This document shows positions 28,257-37,402 of a DNA stretch of 64,000 nucleotides, piece by piece. The position numbers and the translations under genes are program-made. Position 1 is the stretch's first letter; every line of letters starts with the position of its first letter. Source of the stretch: Chrysogorgia sp. JL179-B06 (lineage: Eukaryota; Cnidaria; Anthozoa; Scleralcyonacea; Chrysogorgiidae); NCBI GenBank assembly GCA_035772405.1, contig JAYKKM010000379.1, positions 581,501 to 645,500 on the forward strand, read 5' to 3'. The notes under the pieces were generated by a model. It was not told the origin of the DNA and searched no databases. It saw only the letters and a program-made list of their open reading frames with translations.

Positions 28257-28835
28257 ATGAGGAAGAAGTCAGTTGTTGTTTTCAATCACATATCAAAGGA
28301 TATGTCAGAGGAAACGTTTGTACGTTTGTACGCGTTTGTACGTTTGTACGCGTACTACCACAAACTAGAAGCCTGTTACAAATGGAGATACAAGAGGTTG
28401 AAGAAAATTAAACTATCGTTAAACATGACTAGCATAGGGTTAACGACAGTAGGGATTATAGCTGGATCGGTAACCGCTAACCCTCTAATAATTGCTTGTA
28501 TTAGTGGTCCTGGTGTGATCATCCAAGGCTACTTGGCTAAATCCAATCTGACGAGTAGAGTGGAGCATTGCAAGTTCGCACACACTAGCTACAAAAAGAT
28601 ACTGACACAACTAAGATCGTATCTTAGAGGTCTTCCTTACAACGAGTCAACGTTTCTCTCAGACGTTAAAGTGTTGGACGATAATGTGACTGACTTATGC
28701 CCACCAATCAACGGAATGGTAAAAAGGTACAATAAAGTATACGAGACACAAGAGGGGTCCGGTTCCGACCCCCCTTCAAACACGGGTCTACACGTAAGAA
28801 CCAGTGGTGTGTCAGTCGACAAGTTCCAAGAGTAG
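28257..28835 (+). CDS. Two-transmembrane protein specific to short elements (element C)
   Basis: 192 residues. N-terminal MRKKSVVVFNHISKDMSEE, helix, then two hydrophobic spans in TSIGLTTVGIIAGSVTANPL and IACISGPGVIIQG, then a helical cytoplasmic-type domain. D has a 170-residue version at 63329-63841. C carries an internal expansion of CGTTTGTACG (TFVRLYAFVRLYAYYHK). Topology resembles SLATT-type two-helix effectors, but no family match can be claimed. Not found in B. Confidence 0.65.
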   Translation: MRKKSVVVFNHISKDMSEETFVRLYAFVRLYAYYHKLEACYKWRYKRLKKIKLSLNMTSIGLTTVGIIAGSVTANPLIIACISGPGVIIQGYLAKSNLTSRVEHCKFAHTSYKKILTQLRSYLRGLPYNESTFLSDVKVLDDNVTDLCPPINGMVKRYNKVYETQEGSGSDPPSNTGLHVRTSGVSVDKFQE

Positions 28836-29295
28836 GTGCTAAGAAGTATCACCAATTAGTAGTTTGTTCTGACCAACCCCCCAAAACGGGGGGTTGGTCA
28901 GATCGTGTGTTTGTGCTAAGCAAATTATTGTTTTTTAAACCCCGTCGTTTCAACGGGGTTTAAAAATATACACCCAAGTACAGTCTATATATCAGAACCA
29001 GGAGTATTAAGCAATTATTTTTTAAGAATAGCTGACCCCTAAAACAGGGTGTCAGCTTTTCTTAAAAATAACTGCTACTTTGAAGACTACAATTAAGATG
29101 TCCTAATAGCGTGCAAATAGTAGTAAAATATTAAGACACTATATGTGACCCCCTACTGATAGTATGTTTGTGATCGATAGAAGGGTCATTTTGACCAAGG
29201 TCCCAAAACGGGGGGTTGGTCAGATCACGCGTTTGCGCTATTAAGTGGTTACTTTCTTAAGATGACCACCATTTAAACATAAAATAAAACATGTG
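28836..29295. other. Gene-free hairpin region of element C
   Basis: Three inverted repeats between the membrane-protein stop and the nuclease promoter: a perfect 15 bp stem with AAAAC loop at 28868-28902 (TCTGACCAACCCCCC arms), an A/T-plus-CCCC stem at 28932-28966, and AAGAATAGCTGAC / GTCAGCTTTTCTT near 29020-29070. From 28932 it is nearly identical to 1-380. Confidence 0.7.
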
Positions 29296-29307
29296 GTATA
29301 GTATAGG
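29296..29307 (+). promoter_or_regulatory. GTATAGTATAGG motif before the nuclease gene (element C)
   Basis: Same motif and spacing as at 367-379. Confidence 0.6.
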
Positions 29308-29309
29308 TG

Positions 29310-30101
29310 ATGAGTCTCACTAAAATATTCAGAAATAACGACATGTCTGTCACTGCTATAAAAGATGGAGATAATATTTGGTTCTATGGAAAAGAGGTAG
29401 CTGAAATCTTAGGGTATAAGAGATCATATAAGGTTATAACAGACCACGTGGCAGACGATGAGAAAATAAAGGTCCAAGTATCAAGGTCACATTTTGGGAC
29501 CTTAATCAAAAGTATGGTTTGGCAAATAAATGAGAGTGGTTTGTATAGACTAATATTCTCATCAAAGCTAGAGTCAGCTGAGACTTTTAGAAAATGGGTA
29601 TTCACAGAAGTCCTACCATCTATTAGAAAGACGGGCCAGTACATACAACATAACCAACTATCGATTATGAACGAGACAGATTTACACTACGACATTGTGA
29701 AGTACATTAGAGAGTACCACCCAACAATAGTCATCCCAGGGTTGGGTGAGTACCAAGACACGTCCACGAAAAGAATAGATGGATGGAAGAAGGGTTACAG
29801 TGGTGGACAACCAGATTTGATAGTTCCACAGCTACACAAAAGACACAATGGTTTTGCTATAGAGTTCAAAACACCGAAAGGTAATGGGGTTATTAGGAGT
29901 AACCAGATGAGGGTATTAAGGAGACTAAGATCACAAGGGTACAACACACTGCTATCCTCAGACCAACATGAGATAATACATTTCATAGAAACATATATGA
30001 GAGACTCTAGAGTTCTGTGTGAGTACTGTAATAGGAGATTTAAGAGTGAAACCACACTGTCTAATCACCAAAGATACTTTCATCGAATACTCTATCTGTG
30101 A
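29310..30101 (+). CDS. BRO-N / VRR-NUC-like / C2H2 fusion protein (element C)
   Basis: 263 residues, about a dozen substitutions from the copy in A (for example DMSVTAI for DTSITAI). All nuclease motifs (GQPDLIV, IEFKTPKG) and the finger CEYCNRRFKSE...H are retained. Open despite decay of the polymerase in the same element, which may reflect recent death or selection. Confidence 0.8.
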   Translation: MSLTKIFRNNDMSVTAIKDGDNIWFYGKEVAEILGYKRSYKVITDHVADDEKIKVQVSRSHFGTLIKSMVWQINESGLYRLIFSSKLESAETFRKWVFTEVLPSIRKTGQYIQHNQLSIMNETDLHYDIVKYIREYHPTIVIPGLGEYQDTSTKRIDGWKKGYSGGQPDLIVPQLHKRHNGFAIEFKTPKGNGVIRSNQMRVLRRLRSQGYNTLLSSDQHEIIHFIETYMRDSRVLCEYCNRRFKSETTLSNHQRYFHRILYL

Positions 30102-30171
30102 GACAAACTGTTAGACGACCTGTTAGATGATCTACGAGATAATCTGTGAGATTACTGTGAGATGGTCTGTA
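30096..30171. repeat. Degenerate CTGTGAG iteron array (element C)
   Basis: Units such as CTGTGAGAC, CTGTTAGAC, CTGTTAGATGAT, CTGTGAGATT, in the same place as 1168-1243 but more diverged. Confidence 0.6.
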
Positions 30172-30192
30172 ACAAGACACCACGTATAGTAT

Positions 30193-30492
30193 ATGACTGA
30201 CAGTGAGCCCGTACCTATTATAACGTCGACAACAAGGACCAAAGACCCTAAGAGAGTAGAGGCAGGCAAACGCTTGGCTGCCATATCTAAAGCTGCGAAA
30301 GAGAGGAAGATGAGAGAGAGAGTGATAAGTGAGGACGATAGTTTTAACTACAGATACATCATAGGTACTATAGGAGTGGTTATAGCCGCTGGTTCGCTGC
30401 ACTACACGATTAGGCAAGACAAACAATTAGTGACCGAAGAGCCTAAGAACGTCGTTATAAAACCATCACGTAAACTCGACAGCCTCGATTAA
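30193..30492 (+). CDS. Small single-pass membrane protein (element C)
   Basis: 99 residues. Same N-terminal half as 1265-1585 (DPKRVEAGKRLAA), then a divergent, shorter linker and the membrane span IIGTIGVVIAAGSLHY. The gene starts 3 bp after a GTATAGTAT motif. Confidence 0.7.
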   Translation: MTDSEPVPIITSTTRTKDPKRVEAGKRLAAISKAAKERKMRERVISEDDSFNYRYIIGTIGVVIAAGSLHYTIRQDKQLVTEEPKNVVIKPSRKLDSLD

Positions 30493-30509
30493 AACATATC
30501 GTATAATAT

Positions 30510-30743
30510 ATGGCATCAATAGATAGAAAAGAACTGATGAACGAGCTATACGACGCAGCCCTTGTGACTGCTGGAGCCGTAGCCGTGTCCATGGCATCAA
30601 AGAAAGTACTAAAAGAACCGTTGGGTACCCCTGAATCAGTAAAGGGCACCCTCAAGTTAGCGACTGCTGTAGGCGTTTCAACGCTACTCGTTAAGTGGGC
30701 GCAGAGCAAGAAATACTTACCTATTGACCCGTTCTCAAAATAA
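30510..30743 (+). CDS. Small two-helix hydrophobic protein (element C)
   Basis: 77 residues, two substitutions from the A copy (MASIDRK, YLPIDPF). Silent changes are far more frequent than amino-acid changes between the two, which suggests purifying selection before insertion. Confidence 0.7.
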   Translation: MASIDRKELMNELYDAALVTAGAVAVSMASKKVLKEPLGTPESVKGTLKLATAVGVSTLLVKWAQSKKYLPIDPFSK

Positions 30744-30759
30744 TCTAACGTAATACATA

Positions 30760-31176
30760 ATGGCTAGTGTGATAGCGGGTGGTTTGTTCAACGCCATAGC
30801 ATTCGCAGGAGCTGGATTCATATTCAGCAAGCTAAACCATACCGGCTACGAGACAGAGATAAAGAGACACAACAAAGCATTGGAGAGTCTCGCAAGAGCG
30901 AAAGAAAAGTTCTACGAGAATGAGATTCGTCAGAGAGACAAAATTCAGGAATTAAGACAACAGTTGTCAGATGCTAACGCAGATATAAACGACACGAACC
31001 ACGCTCTAGACCAACTAAGACAAGTACTGACGATACAGTATGATGGGAAGACGTTTAGTAAAGAGCCTGAGTTATCAGACTATTACAAACCCTCAGATGA
31101 GATGAAAGAATATCAAATGGTATTCGTTGGAGTTGTTGGGCTACCTTTAGGTTACTTAATATATAGAGTATTATAG
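30760..31176 (+). CDS. Membrane-anchored coiled-coil protein (element C)
   Basis: 138 residues, differing at a few positions from 1853-2269 (SLARAKEKF, VFVGVVGLPLG). Hydrophobic ends and coiled-coil middle preserved. Confidence 0.7.
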   Translation: MASVIAGGLFNAIAFAGAGFIFSKLNHTGYETEIKRHNKALESLARAKEKFYENEIRQRDKIQELRQQLSDANADINDTNHALDQLRQVLTIQYDGKTFSKEPELSDYYKPSDEMKEYQMVFVGVVGLPLGYLIYRVL

Positions 31177-31178
31177 AA

Positions 31179-31370
31179 ATGAGCGCTAAAACTTTGAAGG
31201 AGATGGCTATGGAATTTGATAAAAAGCGTAACTTGACAGAGACACTCTTTTACCAAACTCGTCAGATAGAAGAGTTGGAACAACTACTATCAGACGCTCT
31301 AAAACAGGTCACAACAATAAAGTGTGAGTGGGAGACACTAACCGACAACCACGAAGTTACTACACTATAG
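31179..31370 (+). CDS. Short coiled-coil protein (element C)
   Basis: 63 residues, MAMEFDKKRNLTETLFYQTRQIEELE-type start, same as in A. The start is 2 bp after the previous stop instead of overlapping it. Confidence 0.6.
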   Translation: MSAKTLKEMAMEFDKKRNLTETLFYQTRQIEELEQLLSDALKQVTTIKCEWETLTDNHEVTTL

Positions 31371-31400
31371 TCTAAAGATATATATAGTATAGTAACTTAG

Positions 31401-32028
31401 ATGGTTGACGAACGTACAATGAGAATGTTCTATGCTGGGTATACATTGGATTAGATTGAGACATCAAAAAAGTGGAGTGGTACTACATTAGGGTACACAT
31501 TGGACGAGATCAAGAACGGAAGTAGGGACACAACACCAAAAAAGTGGCACGACACCACATACTGTTACGAGTGTAGTAACCACAGAACCCAAATCGAAGA
31601 TGGTGTATTTAGTTGTAACAAGTGTGGAGAGACTACCTACGGACGCGTGAGAAACTTCGTACCTAACATTTGGATGTATAAGAAATCGGCTCATAGTTAC
31701 AGTAAATGGTTAGAGAGAATGTTGACTAGTAAAAGACTAGTTAACGACTGTACCAACAGTTGTCAGTGATTTTGTAAAAATACTATGGTCTCTTAAAAGA
31801 AACAAGTTGATTGCCAAGAATATATCGAAATATATTTTCTATGTCATAAGAATATGCTCTAGAAGAGGTATAGAGTTGAGAGGTAGTCTTAACGACCTCA
31901 AACCTGGTAAGGTCAAGGTGCGATTCGAGTATAACCTGTATAGTGTAGTATACAAGGATCTAGGTTGGGACGGGAGAGGAGATCCATACTACAACGAGTG
32001 GGTAAATAAAATATATAGTAATATATAA
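31401..32028 (+). pseudogene. Zinc-ribbon protein gene, broken twice (element C)
   Basis: A TAG replaces a sense codon at about 31452 (after YTLD), and a small deletion near 31746 shifts the frame (RLVND, then the remaining part is open from about 31800 to 32028). Ribbon cysteines CYEC and CNKC are intact. Compare the intact copy at 61281-61907. Confidence 0.75.
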
Positions 32029-32207
32029 TGGCAAGACCAAAAATTTACCAAACCAAAGAAGAAGCTTTAAGAGCAGCCAGAGCGCAAACCAAAGAGTGGA
32101 TGAGAACCCATAAGTGGGTGTGTGAGACATGCGATCAGTCATACCATGTGACCTCTAAATATAAACACATCAAGACTAAAAAACATTTTAGAAATTTAAA
32201 CAGCTAG
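32028..32207 (+). CDS. Small C2H2 (U1-like) zinc-finger protein (element C)
   Basis: 59 residues, MARPKIYQTKEEALRAARAQ start, finger CETC...HIKTKKH. Starts within the stop of the previous gene (TAATG) and overlaps the polymerase stop tail to tail by 4 bp. Confidence 0.65.
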   Translation: MARPKIYQTKEEALRAARAQTKEWMRTHKWVCETCDQSYHVTSKYKHIKTKKHFRNLNS

Positions 32208-32703
32208 TTCCGGACTATTTTGTAATGCCCATACGCATAGCTAGATACACCGTCTGGTAGTATATATCGTTTGTCGTCAAAGCAGCTTAAGGATATCTTA
32301 TTTATTTCGTAGCTTCCTAGTTGGTGGCTCTTGCTGCGAATAGTTTTAATTATGTGAGACATTTGCTCACCATTTATTAGGACACTTTTATAGTTGTCAT
32401 GTCTCATGTTGTTTCTAATGGTACTCTTCTTGATACCTTTAGCAGTCTTCCCACCTTTTCCATCCTCTTTCACGTAACTATACATTTTCGACCTTAAACC
32501 AACGAACTCAACGATGGGGACTCCTAATGTCTCATCCTTCATTTTACCAATAACCTTCTTGTTAGTTAGGTCGAAGTAAGGAGATGACTTGTCATATCCA
32601 CTAAAGTCGAACACTTCTTTGTTAGCGTACATGTCTTTGTACACATCCTCCGTCTCAATCTCATATACATTAAGCTATCCGTGTCTGTGAATAGTAATTT
32701 GGC

Positions 32704-32711
32704 TTTGTTGC
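32704..32711. repeat. 8 bp target duplication of the hAT-like insertion (TTTGTTGC)
   Basis: TTTGTTGC at 32704-32711 repeats at 33638-33645. Eight bp is the hAT hallmark. Confidence 0.9.
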
Positions 32712-33637
32712 TAGGCTGGGGCGGTTTAATAAAAAAACCGAAACCGAAAACCGTCAAGAAAAAACCGATAAAACCGACAAAACCGGTTTTTTTCATCAAA
32801 ATATTGTAGACATAAAATATTAAATCACACGTTTTTTACTGCGCGAAATTATTTATTTTGATAAGAAAAGTTTACAAGCGTTGAAGGCCACGTTATCTTT
32901 GCAAATAAATTGTGTGATGGCATCTGCAATGGCTTGATACCGCTGGTTACCGGGTCCGAACGGGGTAGTCATGGCGGAGGCGGCCGTTTCATTTACCTTA
33001 CGCTTTTTCGGATTGATGGTGGCATACTGGACCGGGGGTTTTCTCCGCAAATGCATCGCCAGGTTTGACGTGTTGCCACCCTTGTTGTTTACAGTCCCCA
33101 TGCAGATTTGTCAGATCGAGCCATCTTCGTCGGTCTTCTTGAAAAACTTCCAAACTGAGCTGATACTTCCCGATATTCCGATTAAATAACTACGACGTTG
33201 ACCAATAAGTGTAAACAAGCAGTCTTATACACGCAATTTCTAGTGGGAACCGAGCGATGTTTGAAATGTGAATGTGATATGATAGACCACGCAGCAAAAT
33301 ATTAAATAAATTTGAATAACACGGACTAAAGTTGATCTGATTGGCTGTTACCGTTACGGGAGAGCAGTCTACGCAGTTTAAGCTATTATGGTAATTGTGA
33401 AGCAACCTGTCTTCGCAGAGGTCCACCCACGTTTTAGCTAATTCATATTTAAATTAATTTGATCCGATCCTTTCTGAGATAGGTGAGATAATCGGCCGAG
33501 TTTTCGTTTTTACCCGCGATTTTTTTCGGTTTTCCGGTTTTCCCGGTTTTTCGGTTTTCTTATACAAGCAAAACCGTAAAACCGGTTTTGAAAAAAACCC
33601 GGTTTTTTTCGGTATACCGAAAAACCGCCTCAGCCTA
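32712..33637. mobile_element. Deleted hAT-like transposon inside element C polymerase
   Basis: 926 bp with termini TAGGCTGGGGCGGTTT and complement AAACCGCCTCAGCCTA, 8 bp target duplication. The sub-terminal sequence is rich in AACCGG-type repeats. Minus strand at 32853-33180 encodes part of a BED zinc finger (GGNTSNLAMHLRRK followed by a lysine-rich linker), the N-terminal domain of hAT transposases; the catalytic domain is gone. Confidence 0.88.
32853..33190 (-). pseudogene. hAT transposase N-terminal (BED finger) remnant
   Basis: KGGNTSNLAMHLRRKPPVQY with an upstream FFKKTDEDGSI-like segment matches the BED-finger region of hAT transposases, and is followed by about 40 unrelated codons. 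No catalytic or dimerisation domain. Confidence 0.7.
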
Positions 33638-36600
33638 TTTGTTGCCATATTTCTTTTTGATGTTACTGTAGTGGAAGTCGTACACCAATGTCTTTGATAA
33701 GTCTAGAATACACATACCCACGTATGCTGGTCTATTTAGAGTTAGTATCTCTTTGATCTTGTGAACTGCTACCAATTTATTGTCAAATATTTTACTGCTT
33801 ACAAAGGTTGGTTTTGACGTTAGTTTCTTCAGTTTTTCCTTGTCTGTTACTAACTCCACATTCACACGCTTTCGTAGATTCTCCATAGTCTTTCCAAACA
33901 CACTATTATTCATAAGCTTGAAAAAGTCTTTCTCAAAGTCATTCTTTGCTTGGGTTCTCTTGTCCGTATTAAAGTCGATATATTGTTTGAGCCATGGTGA
34001 CTGATCGAATTGAAGTACTCTACGTACCTTCTTAACCTTCATTCCCAAACTCTTGTATAATTGTAGGTTTCTATAGTGAACGACGTACTTACTCTTATCG
34101 TTTAGGTTAGGTATAAGTTTTGCAACCTCTCCAACAGATATCTTAAACTTGTTTTGGATCGTCTTACAATAGTTTGACAACATATCACTACTCACTTTCA
34201 TCCTCTCAGGGGCTAAAGGATAGTCGTTGTGAAGATCGTGTAACTCCTATGGGTACTCTAAATCAACCTCGAGTATCAACCCTTTGTCTGAGTCGTCGCT
34301 ATACTCGTCTAGATTGTTGATGTCAAAACCTTCGACCCACTCGAACCCACCAGTCGGTAGATACTGACACATAGCCCAACCATAAAGGTTATTCGCATCT
34401 AAGTATACGATATGTTTCGATGGTTTACTACTATCGTACCCCTTCATGTACTTGTTATTAGCTTCTCCGTGTCTATGTGTTATACAGGAGACACCACCCC
34501 GCATTCCTTTCTCAATAAACTGAAACATGTCGATATCAGTCATCAACTCTAGTTCCACTCCTGTCATCTTTAGGGCAGCGTCCCACGATAGTCCAGGTGA
34601 TGTGAAGTAATGACAAGGATCTAACTGGTAGTACTGTTTACACGTTCTTCTAAAGTTCTCGAACACGTCAGCCAGTAGTAATACGTCAGACTTTAGCTAT
34701 AGGTCGTGGTACTCACCCATATTCTCCACACCCATTGTCTCCCACACTTCTTGAGCGTGCTCGTAGTCTGTGTCTGACACACGCTCGTCGTTTAGGATGC
34801 TGTAGAAACTCTCCTTTGACGGCAACTCAAGTTCGTTAAACTTATCGAAACTATCCATATAGTCATATGGGTACACACCTTTTCGCGACACCAACTCTAG
34901 CTCCTCACCTTTAAATAGTTCAGACGTGTACTTCTGACAGTCCTTTGGTAGGTTGTTCACTAGGTTGGCTAGACTAGAGCTCATGAATTGGAAACTATCT
35001 AGAAACACTAGATGTTTACCTAACATGAATGCCATATATTTCTCCATATTATTTGGTATGACGTTGATTTTCTGACCTATCTTACCTATCTCTTGCATTA
35101 TGAAGTGACTATCATATCCTCTTAGATTGTGAAATATGACAGGTATCTTATCAGTCAGTCTATAGTTCCTATTACATAACTGATGTGCTGAACCTCTATA
35201 CTTACCAGTGATATGACAATGATCTCTAACTCTCATTTGTCCCCTTTTATATTTCCTATCACAAATATGACATTTAGTCGCTTCCTTGAAGTTAACCTTA
35301 TCAGCTCTGGTCAACACCATGTCCTCATTAAAATGCTCCTTTCTAACTTTCTTGCAGTATTTAACCTCCTCTAACATCTTTTTCATGAACTTCCTAACCG
35401 CGTTCTTACCTCGAAACATCTCTACTGGTTTACTATATTTATCATCATAACAACACACTACTTTGTACCCATACCCACAGTCCGTGTGTCTTTGGTACTC
35501 GCTAGTGTACGATCCTGTGAGTGGTGTAACGTTGTCGACCTTCTCTGTGATAGCCTCGAAGTCTGCGTATATTACGAATGGTACCTCTAATTGTTTATGA
35601 AAGTTTTCATACTCAAGAGTGCTGTCTTCTTCGTCCGGCATCTTGATAGCTTGCTTACCATTTACCACCATACAAACCTCCTTATGTTTCTCTAGAATCT
35701 CATTGGTAGTAAAACATTGAAGACAGTATCTACAGAAATTCTTGCGACACTTATGTTTAGTATGTCTGAACATAAATTTGTCAAAGTCTTTGATGTACAC
35801 GTAGTGTCGTTTAACACCATTCGTTATTAGCAGCAGGTCCATATGATCCTCGTACCTCTCCTCAGAAACGTAGATAGGGAATGGCTGCTTGTCCTCGTAC
35901 CCAAACACGCTGATACTAATACCGTTCTGCCTCTCTATCTTGTTGTACTGTTTCGTATCCACTGGAAATCTCACTCCCTCATAATTGACAGAACCCACGT
36001 TCTTCTTATGCTTCGACACTCTCTGCGGATTCTTTCTCACAGGACACTTGTGTAACACGTGACACCACATAAAACACTTGTCATCACTATTTCTTATGTT
36101 AACTAAACTTTTCGACGCGTTCCTCAACTCTTCCGGTAGCTCAATATAACTCGATCCTTTAAGAGGCTTATACACTACCACATTAATAAAGTGATCACTA
36201 ACACTGTCTACAACCCACCCAGACCCTTCTGACAACCATACAGCTATACGATTTACTATCTCCTCACTAGCTTGTCTCGTAGTCCCACTAATATCAACAC
36301 TACTAACCACTGTTTTGACCACACTATTGAAGAAGGCTTCCTTAACCACAGACTCACCGTCACCAATCTCTTTCTCTAGAGTTACTTTCAATGTCTCAGA
36401 AAACTTTAAACCTTTCAGTCTTTCTAACTCTTTCTGTAAAGTTGAGCCCACTACTCCTCTAGTCTTGACTAGTTGTTTTAATGGATCCTTATTGTCGATC
36501 ACCTCAACACTATACGACTTGGTGTACCCTTTGAGAGCAACTCTCCTTTGTACTACAGTAGGACGTTTCATCTTAGCAATAAGACTAGTGATTCTCTCAT

Positions 36601-36976
36601 ACTCTTTGTCTGAGGCCTCCTGACTTAACTGTGACCTCCTCACATATCGTCTAAGATCACGTCTAGCCTTTCGAACTTCTCTGACCTCCCTAATTCTGGT
36701 GACTCTACTAATGACGTTCTCTCTAGATCCTCTTCTAATAAGGTCCATCCACTTATACCCCAATGCTTTAGCATCAGCTAGATAGCCAGACATCCTCTCT
36801 AGAAAACTCATCTTAATATTCGGTATAACTAAATTACCAGAACCTATAGCAGGATCACGTGCACCACCACTCGATAGTGTACCACTACGAGCGACATTAC
36901 CGCCCACAACAGAGTCACGTTTACGTTCAGACCTTTTCATAAGAGTCGTTTTATTATTTAATATAGCCAAGTCCTT

Positions 36977-37396
36977 AGACCCTTTAGAATCGTGAGCCCC
37001 ACTCAACTCATGACTTGAAATAAAGCCCATACCAGGATCATGCGTAATATTACTTGACATAGTCTTGTTACGAGCGACATCCCCACCCACAGCAGCGTCA
37101 CGTCTAGACACCTCACTCTGTAGCTTACTAGCTGACACATGTCTCATAGGCTCCAAACCACGTGACACATCGTCTATTAGTAGTCTCGAAAGTGGGGATA
37201 ACAGCAAACTTTTTCCATTTGAATGTCTCAACTTCTCTGGAGAACTAAGTACTTTTTCCATTTTTGGATTCCACATATTTGCTCGAAAATTATATGTGGA
37301 ATACAAAAACGGAAAAAGTGCTTAGTTCCCCAGAGAAAAAAGTTGAGACATGAAAAATGGAAAAAGTGTGCTGGTATCCCCATTTTCTATACTACT
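36977..37396. repeat. Right terminal inverted repeat of element C
   Basis: Reverse complement of 27375-27794. Outer hairpin 37179-37396. Encodes the N-terminus of the polymerase. Confidence 0.92.
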
Positions 37397-37402
37397 CTTT
37401 GG
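37397..37402. repeat. Right target-site duplication of element C (CTTTGG)
   Basis: Matches 27369-27374. Confidence 0.93.

Larger units (their letters stand above)
32204..37276 (-). pseudogene. DNA polymerase B (element C), multiply broken
   Basis: Reads from ATG 37276 in the terminal hairpin. All exonuclease and polymerase motifs can be found, but there is a TAG at about 34695 (after YHDL), a frame change near 34245, the hAT-like insertion at 32712-33637, and a small frameshift near 32665 next to motif C. Open stretches: 34697-37276, 34247-34666, 33635-34201, 32204-32644. Otherwise close to the intact copy in D. Confidence 0.9.
27375..37396. mobile_element. Element C: complete short Polinton lacking integrase and capsid genes
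   Basis: 10,022 bp, termini AGTAGTATAG...CTATACTACT, 420 bp inverted repeats, 6 bp target duplication. Removing a hAT-like insertion (926 bp plus 8 bp) leaves about 9.1 kb. Gene list: tail-protein remnant, two-transmembrane protein, BRO nuclease, four small proteins, zinc ribbon, C2H2 protein, polymerase. No gene for integrase, capsid, penton or ATPase is present anywhere between the termini. Polymerase and zinc-ribbon genes are broken. Confidence 0.93.
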
